A DNA stretch of 64,000 nucleotides, taken from Piscicola geometra (Eukaryota > Annelida > Clitellata > Hirudinida > Piscicolidae). The stretch covers positions 4,691,241 through 4,755,240 of the forward strand of contig OX030959.1 in the NCBI GenBank assembly GCA_943735955.1, read 5' to 3'. Below, piece by piece: positions 1-13,813 of the stretch. The notes under the pieces are model-generated. The model worked only from the letters and a program-made list of their open reading frames with translations, ran no database searches and was not told where the DNA came from. Position numbers and translations under genes: made by a program. Position 1 is the first letter of the stretch. Every line of letters begins with the position of its first letter.

Positions 1-192
<192 letters not shown>

Positions 193-321
193 AACACAAA
201 CAAACACATACACACACATAAAAACAAGCGGCTAACTTCACTTCAGCATCCTTTAAAGTATCTCTTTCAGCATCAGCATCTCCTTTCTCCCCTCCTTCTC
301 TCACAGCATCTCTCTTCTCAC

Positions 322-2902
<2,581 letters not shown>

Positions 2903-3305
2903 AATTACGTTAGGAAAGTTGGCAATGAAACATTGCATGCACTGAAAAGTTAACTCATACTATGAAAGGATGGCAGAGTATAATATTTAACAGTTGAACT
3001 TTAACTTGATACTTCTGTTCGATTGCCAAGCCTAGTTTTATAGAACAAATAATTTGAACACTCAAGTTTCATGACTGAAGCTGCAGTGTAAAAGTCAAGG
3101 GCCTGCAAACATATATAGAGCTGATGACTTAAGAAAGTTCAACGGATTGAATTACATGAAGATAATCACTTGAAATGTTTAGAAAATTTTCAAATATTTC
3201 AAACGAATGAATAAGACCTTTATGGATACTCAATTGAATAACCCAAATTAAATAAATAACTGAGAATTGGATTCTGTCCTAGCAGAGTTTTTATAACGGT
3301 AAAAA
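2903..3305. promoter_or_regulatory. Short divergent intergenic region (PTIP-like / SLC7 gene A)
   Basis: AT-rich 403-bp gap between two divergent start codons, so it must hold both 5' UTRs and both promoters. A TATA-like ATATATAG lies at about 3112. I saw no other coding sequence. Confidence 0.4.
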
Positions 3306-6128
3306 ATGAAAAACCATAAAGAGAAAGAAGGTCAGAATTTAATGGGGGACAGTTGCCATAATGATGACAGGTTCTCCACCAAAGAAGTCGACAACAGCAA
3401 AGAGTCTGAAGTAGAAGTGATGAATAAGTTGGAGTTGAAGAAGGAGCTGGGAGTGGTGTATGGAGTGGCGGTGATAACGGGGCTGATAATTGGCGGAGGA
3501 ATCTACATCTCGCCTCAGGCAGTCCTCAGACATGCCGGCTCTCCTGCAATGACTATCCTCATGTGGGTTATCGGCGGAATGTTCGCTCTGACTGGAGCCT
3601 TATGTTTCGCTGAAATAGGCGTCAACTACCCCAGAAGTGGAGCGGTTTACGCCTACCTGACAGAGTTCTACGGGCCGTACTTCGGGTTCGTTTACCTCTG
3701 GCAATACATGTTGCTGACAAGGTGCGGAAGCAACGCACTTAAAACCACTCTAATCGCAAACTTTTTACTGAAAGGATTTTATCGATCTTGCGCCATTCCT
3801 TCAATCGCCGTGAAGTGCGTGGCATCCTTTGTCGCAGGTTGGAAATATTTAATATTGTTACAATTTCATTTATTATTTTATGAAACCTTTATCAGTCGGC
3901 ATTTGCATGCTGAACTGCTTGAGTGTGAAGTTGGTTGCTAGAGGTCAGACCCTAATGACGGTGATTTCGATCGGCACCCTCCTAGGCATTTCTGCCGTTG
4001 GATTCCAACATATCGCTTCAGGTCTTCACTCATCGCCTTATTAAGCTTTAATTTTGTTATAGCAAAAACTTCTGCTGCATAATCAAAACAAGCTCTCGTG
4101 AGTTTGACTAGTTAAAGCGACATGTGATGATGGAACACCACTAAGGAGCGGGCAATAACTTGCGGAATCCCTTTGCGAACACCTCTACCGACCCAGGCGA
4201 CATCGCATTGGCTCTCTACAACACCATCTTCTCTTTCGCCGGATGGTGAATGCTTCAAGTTTCAGAATTTGTCTTTGCATGTATCTATAAAGAACACACG
4301 AGCAAACAAGAAATTGTGTTCTAATTGCATTATTTCCTGATTGCAGGTACGCCTTGAACTTTCTAGCAGAAGAAGTCATAAACCCTCGGAGGTTAAAGCT
4401 TCACACACTTGAAAACATATTCCAAACATTGTAAAGATTAAAATCTGTTCACTCTTGAAGAGGCTTCAAGGGTGTCATGAAATATTCTCAAAAACAAAAC
4501 ATTTGAAGGACCTTAATTAGATGCAAAAAAAGACAATGACCCACTTTCTCATCTCCAACTAAGATTAGAAAAGTAGGTAAACACAAGAAGTGAACTTGCT
4601 AAACTTTATTATGTTATTGGTCGAATATGCATCCAAGTGAGAATCAAGAGAACAAATGTATTCGAAAGATCCAGAAGGAATAGCATACATTTTACTTTTT
4701 TTACGTTTTGCGTAGCAATGCTTACTAAGCATTCGTAAGGGTCTGCATCTTATAGTTCAAAAACTGAGAGAGACGCCTTTGAGACATTTTAGTGGTTTCT
4801 TAAAAACTAATTCAAAACAAATTAATATTTACTCGCTTAACAGCATATCATAGTGCACACACGATCAAGGGCACTCAACCAACCCTTGCAGAACACTCCC
4901 GCTCTCGATCGGCATCTCGATGCTCCTCATCATCTGCCTCTACACACTCGTCAACCTGGCGTACTTGGCGGTGCTGAGCAGCAGCGAAATGCTCGAGTCA
5001 GAAGCCGTCGCCATTGTCAGTCTTGCCGTCTCTTGGCGCCGCACTGCCCTCAAACACCATGTATAGCGCGCATGCATTACTCAGTCTCCATTCGTCCTTG
5101 CACCCCTCAGAGCATGGCCGTGAAGGTGTGGCCTCCTCTGGCGTGGATCTTCTCCATCTGCATCGCCATCACCGCCAGTGCCAGCTTCACTTCGGGCATC
5201 TTCATTGGCTCCAGGTGCGGTTTTAAAAATTGATTTTTATAAATATTGATTACTCATAAATTAAATATTAAATAAATTAAAACGTTGAAACGAAAATGCA
5301 GAGTTACGTACGCTGGAGCTCGCAATGGCCAGATTCCCAAGGTGCTTTCGTATATCAGCGTCACCCGCTACACCCCCACCATCTCCATCATCTTGCAGGT
5401 AGGTGCACTTCGAAAACTTCTCAGATTTGAAAAATTTCCGCTTCAAGTTTAAAACTTTTGCTTCGATCTCTTATGCATCGAGACAAGTATAAAAAAAGAG
5501 ATAAAAAACGTATTTAAATATATTTTGCTTTTCAGGGCGTGCTGTGTCTCTGTTACATCTGGTTCATGCAGATCGACTTTATAATTCAAAACCTCACTTT
5601 CTGCAACCTCCTCCTCGAGTTCATCATTTTGGTGGCCTACATCAAGAGGCGCTTGCGGCAGGATTCTTCGATCAAAAAGTCGAGAATGTTCAAGGTGAAG
5701 CAGCATTTAGATTTTAATAAAAGGCTTAATTTCAAATAATTCATTTAAACTCTCCACACATGCGCAGCTGCCTCTCTTCATGCACATCGTGTGTGCCTTC
5801 ATGTCTCTGGTCCTCTGCGTGCTTCCACTGCTCACCAAACCCTTGGAAACCTGCCTGGTCTTTGGCTTCATCCTCGTCTCGACCACCTTTCTGTACGTCG
5901 TCTTCATCAAGTGGAGGCCCCCCTTCCTGACAAACAACCAGACCATAGGTGCTTTTGCAACTTTTAGAGCTGCTTTAACCACATTGGCATGAATCGTTGC
6001 AATAAATTAAATCAAATGAATCAAGTTTGCATATTAATGTAATAATATATTTAACGCCTTTTGCAGATTTGATAACCCGCTGGATACAGATCATCTTCAA
6101 CAGCGCTCCTGCAGACAAAGACAACTGA
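3306..6128 (+). CDS. SLC7 (LAT/b0,+-type) amino acid transporter light chain, copy A
   Basis: Ten exons: 3306-3837, 3896-4021, 4146-4245, 4347-4391, 4892-5015, 5111-5214, 5302-5398, 5536-5694, 5768-5948 and 6067-6128, giving 509 aa. The family is the APC-fold heteromeric amino acid transporters. A soluble N-terminus of about 45 aa precedes TM1 with the substrate-site signature ITGLIIGGGIYISP, followed by ALCFAEIGVNYPRSGA and a C-terminal FIKWRPPFLTNNQTI block. The cysteine in CAIPSIAV is at the position that forms the disulfide with the heavy chain (SLC3 family) in LAT1 and b0,+AT. It is expected in the plasma membrane as an exchanger, and substrate cannot be read from sequence. It lies tail-to-tail with copy B (6476-8855), with the same exon plan. 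The tract 4853-5150 is almost identical to copy B, introns included. Confidence 0.92.
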
Positions 6129-6201
6129 GTGCTTGGCGTGTTCTTGTGCCTGTTCTATCGAACATCAAAATCATTCGTAAAATTGTGTAAACAAGTTATT
6201 C

Positions 6202-6207
6202 AATAAA
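6202..6207 (+). terminator. Polyadenylation signal of SLC7 copy A
   Basis: AATAAA, 74 bases after the stop codon at 6128 and before the convergent copy B stop at 6476. Confidence 0.6.
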
Positions 6208-6475
6208 AACAATTACACTAAAACACGGATACTCAGTGAACTCAGTAATTTTTATCAACTTTAGCAGCCCAACAATTTTGTTCCAAAAAACATTTTGGCA
6301 AATATTTATAAACTCATAGTAAATATATTTATTGACAATTTTTGATCTATAAACTTTTTTAGAAACTGAAGCTGAACATGCAAGGATCAAGTTGAAAACG
6401 AATTCCTTCGTATTGTCGCCTCAACAACTGTAGTGCCTCGCGAACATTTTCTTGCAGCATCAAAATTCACACCTG

Positions 6476-8855
6476 TCAGAGCTCCTTGTCTGGGGGAGCG
6501 CTTTGGAAAACTATTTGAAGATATCGGTAACAAGCGTCTGTAATATTGAAATTAGAAAAAGATTAGTTTTTGAGAAAATACTTACAATATCTTAAATGTA
6601 ACAAAATATATATTAGACTTAATTGTATGAAGTATGCGTCAAAGAATTTGAAAAGAACCTATGGTTTGGTTGTTGGTGAGGAATGAAGGCTTCCATTTGA
6701 TGAAGAAGAGGTACAAGATGCTGGTGGAAAGGAAGATGCAGCTGGAGACCAGAGTCGTTTCCAGAGGCTTTGTGACCAGAGACACAAAGCACAGGGAGAA
6801 TGTGGTGAGAGCGAAGATTATGTGGAAAGCCACTGGAAACTGCGCCAAGACAAAGTTTTGGTTAATTAAAGACCAAATGTAAATTTTGTATAAAATTTTT
6901 TAAAAAAGAGTTTTAGTGAAATTTTGCTTACTTTGATTTTACCGTTCTTGTCGTGGTTTCTTTTTGCTTTAAGTTTGATTCTGATAAAAGCCAGAGAAAT
7001 GAAAAGTTCAATGGCCAAGTGGCAAAACGTGAGATTCTGGATGATGAAGTCCACCTGCATAACCCATATGTAGAACAGACCCAAGAATGCCTGCAAAGAT
7101 TAGTGTGACTGAATTTGAATGATCTCGAAAGCCTATAGCGATTGAGCGATCGATTCAAAAGTCTGAACCTGCATGACGATGGAAACGACGGGAGTGTAGC
7201 GAGTGATGCTGATGTAGTTGAACACCTTCGGAACGTGACCATTGCGAGCTCCTACGAAAGCCATTCTGCCGTTTAAAGGCAAAAAAATATTTTATCCAAT
7301 TTGATTTCAGATTTTTCAATTGATTTCAACCTAGATCCGACTAAGATTCCAGAGTTTGCGGAGGAAATGGAGGTGATGGCGATGCTGATGGAGAAGATCC
7401 ACGCCAGAGGAGGCCACACCTTCAAGGCCATGCTCTGAGGGGTGCAAGGACGAATGAAGACTGAGTAATGAATGCGCGCTATACATGGTGTTTGAGGGCA
7501 GTGCGGCGCCAAGAGACGGCAAGACTGACAATGGCGACGGCTTCTGACTCGAGCATCTCGCTGCTGCTCAGCACCGCCAAGTACGCCAGGTTGACGAGTG
7601 TGTAGAGGCAGATGATGAGGAGCATCGAGATGCCGATCGAGAGCGGGAGTGTTCTGCAAGGGTTGGTTGTGTGCCCTTGATCGTGTGTGCCCTTGATTCA
7701 GAAGCTGTAAGAAACACATAATCTTTTCAACTCACTCACGCGCATTTATTACTACGACTGAACTAATTTATGGTTCACAAATCTTCAACCTTTTTGGATT
7801 TTTCACTTCTTCAACTATGAAGTTTAGAGCGCACCTGAAGGGCATTTTTTCTCTTTGATAGAGATTGTCGAACGTTAATTATTTCTCATATTTAAAAAGA
7901 TTCTGACAAACCAGCCAGCATATGAGAAGATGGTGTTGTAGATGGCGAGGACAAGATCGCCAGGGTCACTGGAAGAGTTGGCAAAGGGATTTTCTATGTT
8001 CTCAGTGAAGCCTGTCGAGTGTTGTTAAAATAAATTGTATAAATGTCTGTTAACATTCGATGTAGTGTAATATGTCATCTCAGAAAAAATAAAATAGGAT
8101 TGATCAAAAAAAAGAAAAATTTAAAATGGAAGAAACACCTGAAGCGAGTTGCTGGAAGCCGACAGCAGAGATGGTCAGAAGGGTGGCCACTGAGAGCATC
8201 GTCATCAGGGTCTGACTCTTCGCTGCCAACTTGACGCTTGTGCAGTTCAGAACGCAGATCAGAACTGCAGCGTTGAGGGAGTTGTGAAGACTTTCATTCA
8301 GCAAACGTTTGTTCAACAAGCTCAAGTACCTGTGAAGAAGGAAGAAACGCAGTTGATTGCGACTGACGGGATGGGACAGGTGGGAAACAAAGGCTTCAAG
8401 AGGAAGGTCGCTAAGAGGGTCGTTTTGAGGGCGTTGCTTCCACATCTGACCAAGAGAATGAACTGCCACAGGTACATGAAACCAAAGTAAGGACCATACA
8501 GTTCAGTGAGGTATACGTAGTAACCCCCGCTCATGGGGAAGTGCACGCCTATTTCGGCAAAGCACAGGGCTCCGATGATTGAAAAGACGCCTCCAAGAAA
8601 CCACATGAGAATGGTCATTGCAGGAGAGCCGGCGTGTCTGAGGACTGCCTGAGGCGAGATGTAGATTCCTCCGCCAATTATCAGCCCCGTTATCACCGCC
8701 ACTCCATACACCACTCCCAGCTCCTTCTTCAACTTTAGTCGGTTTTCCACTTCAACAGTACATCCACCTCCGCTCTCCTGATTAACCGTTAGATGATTGC
8801 GAATTTTGCCATCCCCTTCAACTGAATTTTTTTCTGAATTATTTTTATCATCCAT
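6476..8855 (-). CDS. SLC7 (LAT/b0,+-type) amino acid transporter light chain, copy B
   Basis: Ten exons read on the minus strand: 8330-8855, 8139-8264, 7912-8011, 7790-7834, 7530-7653, 7331-7434, 7169-7265, 6932-7090, 6659-6839 and 6476-6537, giving 507 aa. All internal exon lengths equal those of copy A; only exon 1 differs (526 versus 532). The same landmarks are present: ITGLIIGGGIYISP, ALCFAEIGVHFP, the heavy-chain cysteine in FPTCPIPSV, and a C-terminal block ending LTNNQTI. Intron 1 is only 65 bp. It is an inverted duplicate of copy A and probably works as a membrane antiporter light chain with diverged substrate range. A separate start and promoter face the serine protease gene at 9882. 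Confidence 0.92.
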
Positions 8856-9881
8856 ATTTTATATTATTTTGAAATTGTTAATTCTTTTAAAACTAGTTGA
8901 TTTAACCACCCATTGCATATAACTTTTTCCTACAAATCAAAACATCCATTTAGAAAATCTTTGCAAGTGCGCAAGATATATAAAAGGTTTTTTGACATTT
9001 TTCTTTGTATTTAAATGCTCCATTACGTAATGAACCGCAATAAGATGAGCAGACGGCAGTGTAGAGGTCGAAGAAATGCAGTTTCAAAAGACCAGACAAT
9101 TGCTTTATAAATGTCATTTCGCCAAGCCTTCATCAAAGACATGCAAGCCTTGATGATAAAAGGTTATCCTGTCTATTTTTTTAACATTTTGAATATTTTT
9201 TCTTATTAAATAAATAAATTTCAAATTTTTGAACGGTGAAAAAATATTTTTCTCTTTAAACATTTATCAAACAAGAATGATTGATTTTAAGAATGAAAAA
9301 TAACGCTCAAAAGTCTCTCATAAAAAGAGTTTTTCATTTCATTTTTTTCTTTTCATGGTATATTTTCGAGGTTCAATTTAATTTACTCTTTTTTCTTTAA
9401 AAGTTTGTTTTCTTTATAATTTGAACTTTTGATTTTGAGTTTCTTTTTGTCCTTTTATACACATTTCATAGAAGTGTGTGTATTCCCTTTCATATCTTTG
9501 AAACCATAAAAACCAAGCAGGCATTCCATTCATTGCGCAAAATGAATGTTTGTGGGCCACTGAAGAGGAAAGATACAAGCTTACAAATTAAAGATTATAC
9601 AGAAAAAAACTAAAATCAATAAAGTTTTCTTTTTGATAGGTCAAAGTTCATGGTGCTAACTTTGAACAGGAGTCTGTTTCACATCCGACAAAACCTCCCT
9701 CATGAATTATGCAACGTCCTATAATTTATTTACGTAATAAATAACAACAATTACATAAGATTTGCCAAACCAATTAAGTTAAAAATATTAAAGTATCTAA
9801 GTCCTTTAATAGATTTTTAAAATCACATTTAGTTATGACGTTTTTTTATTTAATAAAAAAATAAGATTTAGAATTGAAATA
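8856..9881. other. Divergent intergenic region, AT-rich, no gene seen
   Basis: About 1 kb between the start of SLC7 copy B (minus) and the first exon of serine protease C (plus). Homopolymer A/T tracts are frequent. I found no frame with splice signals or family similarity, so it should hold both promoters. Confidence 0.5.
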
Positions 9882-12800
9882 ATGGAGGAAAAAAAGAAGT
9901 TGAGCCTTCAGAGCACGTCGATCTTCATCGGGGAAACCAGGCTGTGGTGGCTGTCTCCACCAGCCGTTTCATAAACCGCTATATCCGATTAAAATTCATG
10001 AATATGAAAATAAACTATATTTTGCAATAAAAAATGTTCAGGTAACTTTTCGAAGATGCTAACCCCACTGCCTGCATGCAACCACCACCTGCAGCTGCTA
10101 CCCCAACGGAACGACGCTGACTGTGAGGACGAACTTCCGGAATCGAGTGAAGCTGCTCACGGCGTGGACTCTGCTCACGGTGGTCACGATCGTCTCGACC
10201 ACGCACTTCATCCACCTCCTGACGCCCTGGTCCTCTCGCGTCGTCTCCAGGGTCTTCCACGTAGGTAATATTCTCGCAGCAGCGCCCACCTTTGCTTCAA
10301 CATCTTCCTTTCACTCCTTGCAGTCTACAACAAAGCCACCACGTTCGACGGTATGACGCTTGTTCGCTTGCTTGCCCTCGATGCTATTCAGTTTGCTTGA
10401 CGCGCAGATTGTCCCATGGGCTCCTCCATGTACTGCCCAAGCAACAAAAAGTGCATCAGTCACAGCCAAAGATGCGATCGTTATCAGGACTGTCCTGACG
10501 ACTCAGACGAGAAAGAGTGTGGTGAATATCTCTTGTGACTAACTCAGCAAGCATTGCACAGGCACCAATGAATTGCTCAACCTCCCAAAGAGTGCCTCAA
10601 GAAGGAGTACGCGTGCAAGGAGGGAAGGTGCATTTCTGAGCTGTTCCTCTGCGACGGCAGGGTGGACTGTCCTCACGCTGACGACGAGGGAGAAAGCCTC
10701 TGCCGTGAGCATCAAGGCGCTTGCAGCTCGCTCAGCCTCCGTAACTTCCATCACATCCCCTTCAGAAAAGTGCCAACCGGGTGAGTTCAGGTGCACGGGC
10801 GTTTCCTTGGTGTGTCTGTCGTCGCTGAAGGTCTGCGACGGAATCGGAAACTGCAGAAACAAAGACGACGAAGACAATTGTGGTAGGTGCGGAGAGATGT
10901 TGGTTCGAGTCATTTGAGAAATAATGCTGTTGTTCCCAGTCAACATTCTTATTTTAATGAACCTTTAAAGAACATATTTCCTTTAGAAATCTATATTGCT
11001 ATATATTATCGATATTGAATATAACGCTAGTTAGAGAAACCTAGTGCTTTGAGAAGAGCGAGTAGAGCTGAGCGTTCTGAGCAGAGTTGCATAAAGCATT
11101 CAAACAAACACTCCGCAAGTGACGTTCCAAAAAGGCAACGAACTGCGCGTCAGGACGTCGATGTACCACCAGGCAAGCGTCTGCTTCACCGGCTGGAGCC
11201 AGCACTACGAAGACTTCTTCTGCAAGAAAGCCTTGAAAGGGTTTTACATTTGTTTTTCAATTGATCAGGATTTGAGAAAATAATATTCATTTCATATATA
11301 TCAAAAAGTTTTCCATTCATGAAGAAATGATGTGATAATTTTGAAACGAGCGTTCTTGAATTTGATGATATTTATTTGATTAATTGATTGAAATACTAAA
11401 TAAACAAGTAGACTTAAGATGACACATTGAAATTAGTCTTGAAACTTCCACAGTCCACCCATAAAAAGTTACCCTTTGATCAAAAGTCGTATTACAAAGC
11501 CATTACAAATCAAATCTACGAATGACACACGTTTTAGTTACGACCAAAGGTGAAATGGAAAGAATTGATGAAAGTGACGTGACAAATTCTCTATTTAAAT
11601 TTGTATAGTTTATTCAGTAATTACATATCCATTCCCTACCGTTAGTCACTGATCAACACTCCCACTCAGAGACAGTTGTCCGGACAACACCATTGTAGGA
11701 CTGAAATGCGAAAACAAAGGTGATTAACGCACCAACGTAACTTTCCCTTCATTCATCCCTTCTTCCAACCTACATTCATGGCACAACCCCTCAAGAGTGT
11801 GGAAGACGCAAAATACCGGAGGCGCACTTCCAGACGTTCATGATAAACGGAATGGCGGCGACCAAAGGCGAGTTTCCGTGGCACGTCTACCTCAAGTGCA
11901 TGAGTTTCGACTGCGGAGGCGCTCTGATCGGGCCTCGCTGGGTCGTCACCGCTGGCCACTGCGTCTTCAACGAAGGAGCGTACGTTCTTTCTTCTTGCAG
12001 AATACTATGTATAAGGCGCACTTGTTTTTAAAATTGAAGTTTATAAGTTTAAAAGTGTAACTTCTGCGTTGTGTTTTACGGCATTTTATCGATAAATAAA
12101 ACTTTTTTCTTTTTCAGAATAATCGACAAAAAACTCTGCACGGTGTACCTCGGATCAATCTCGTTACGAACCTTTTCTTGGGAGATGTACTCAGTCGATA
12201 AGATCATTCTGCATCCCGACTACAAAGACGACCCTCTGGGGAAAGACATAGCCCTGCTAAGACTGCAACGGGAAGTCATTTACAGCGCCTTCATTCAACC
12301 CGTCTGTCTTCCCTTCAAACCCTTTGTCGAACATGAGTACCTCTACTGCGTCAGTACGGGATTCGGAAAAACAAACAGAGGTTGAATTCTTTAGAAATAT
12401 TATTTTTCTCTTAAATCTTTCTTAATAATTTTTGTTTGAATTCGAAAAGCTCAATTTAAACAAACAACTTTCAGACATTTCATCGCATGTTTTGCTCAAG
12501 CAAAGAATGAAAGAAAGAAGAATAAGAAACCTGAAGGGTGTTCTATGCATTGGCACTGACACTGGTAGCGAATATCCCAACATTTGTATGGTTTGAACTT
12601 CAAATATTGAAATAATTGATAAAATTAACCTTTTAAAGTTTACATTTTAAACCTATTCCTTCATTATAGTTGCTATTTTATAGGTGAGAACCAACCATAT
12701 AATTTGGCTGCTTTTTTCGTTTCTTATTCTTTTCCATAACGACTAAGATTGAATATTGTTGAATTCTTGAAACTTTTGGAATTATTTACATTATTATTTA

Positions 12801-13327
12801 TTGAAACTCTTGGAATTATTTACATTATTATTTATTGAAACTCTTGTAATTATTTACATTATTATTATTTGAAATTATATAATTAATTTACCAAACAATA
12901 ATACAACGTTAGTGTTTATTTTTATTGCATGCACTGCAGGGCGACAGCGGAGGTCCTTTCGTGTGCAGAAGCAAGCAGGAGGACAAGTGGACGCTGGTCG
13001 GAGTGCACAGTCACGTGACGTACCTCAAGAAGAGTACAGGTTCGTCTCTTGGCTGCTTGCTTCAACTTGATGCCTTCAATACAACTTCATATTAGTGTAT
13101 CTTTGAAACAAAATTTAATGTATTGAATAAAAATCTAAAACCATCGGATCTTCATTTAAGTTTTTTAAAACTATCATTTATTGAAAATCTAATATAATAA
13201 AATTTTGGTTATTTAAAACATTTCAGAATCCAAACAGATTAACTCAGGGCACTGTCAAGTGAGCTTTGTCGAGCGGGTCGACTATTACATTACTTGGATA
13301 GAAAAACAAATGAGATACAACGCCTAG
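9882..13327 (+). CDS. Type II transmembrane serine protease with three LDLa domains, copy C
   Basis: Thirteen exons: 9882-9946, 10095-10264, 10324-10350, 10408-10521, 10591-10704, 10766-10882, 11120-11240, 11670-11719, 11796-11979, 12118-12380, 12475-12590, 12940-13039 and 13227-13327 (513 aa). Order: a short cytosolic N-terminus with CCYPNGTTL, one TM segment (about 45-66), LDLa domains (about 88-125, 126-163, 164-202) ending in acidic calcium-binding motifs such as DDSDEKEC, an SRCR-like stalk (about 203-260), and an S1 peptidase (about 275-513). Triad: His in TAGHC (about 314), Asp in GKDIALL (about 364), Ser in GDSGGP (about 450). The activation site reads TF|MINGM instead of R|IVGG, and the residue at chymotrypsin position 189 is Asn (NICMGDSGG). 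This predicts a non-tryptic membrane protease. An ATTAAA lies at about 13395. Confidence 0.9.
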
Positions 13328-13813
13328 CGTTTACCTTCAAAAATGTTTTGTTTTGTAAATTTTCAGCAAGAAACTGTAACTTCAACATTTTGTTATTAAA
13401 CATTATCTGATATTTCAAATGACTTTTTCCTATTTGAACAAATGTCCGTCTGACCCGAAGCAAATTACACCAAGAGTTTTTTCACCCACCAAAAGATAAC
13501 TGATGCAGATCACTGTCCATTGAAATAATAATAATAATGACGAGCATTATTATAGTGGCGTATAACCCGAACGGGATATTGAAATATCATACTTTAAGGT
13601 TGAATAGTTTTTCAAATCAATTTTTCAAATAATATAGTTTTTAATGTTAAATTTTCTGGGATTTGGTTTATAAATTGTCCAAAAAAATCGAAACTAAAAA
13701 ATGACACATTTGAGGTGGTGAAGATAATATTTAACTTGAAAATCTTCAATGAATATTTCAATGGAAATCAGATTGAAGTTTCGTCTCAACTGCCAACCCA
13801 CACCCAAACAGAC
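13328..13813. other. Convergent intergenic region
   Basis: A 486-bp AT-rich gap between the stop codons of proteases C (plus) and D (minus). No coding sequence seen; it should hold both 3' ends. Confidence 0.5.
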
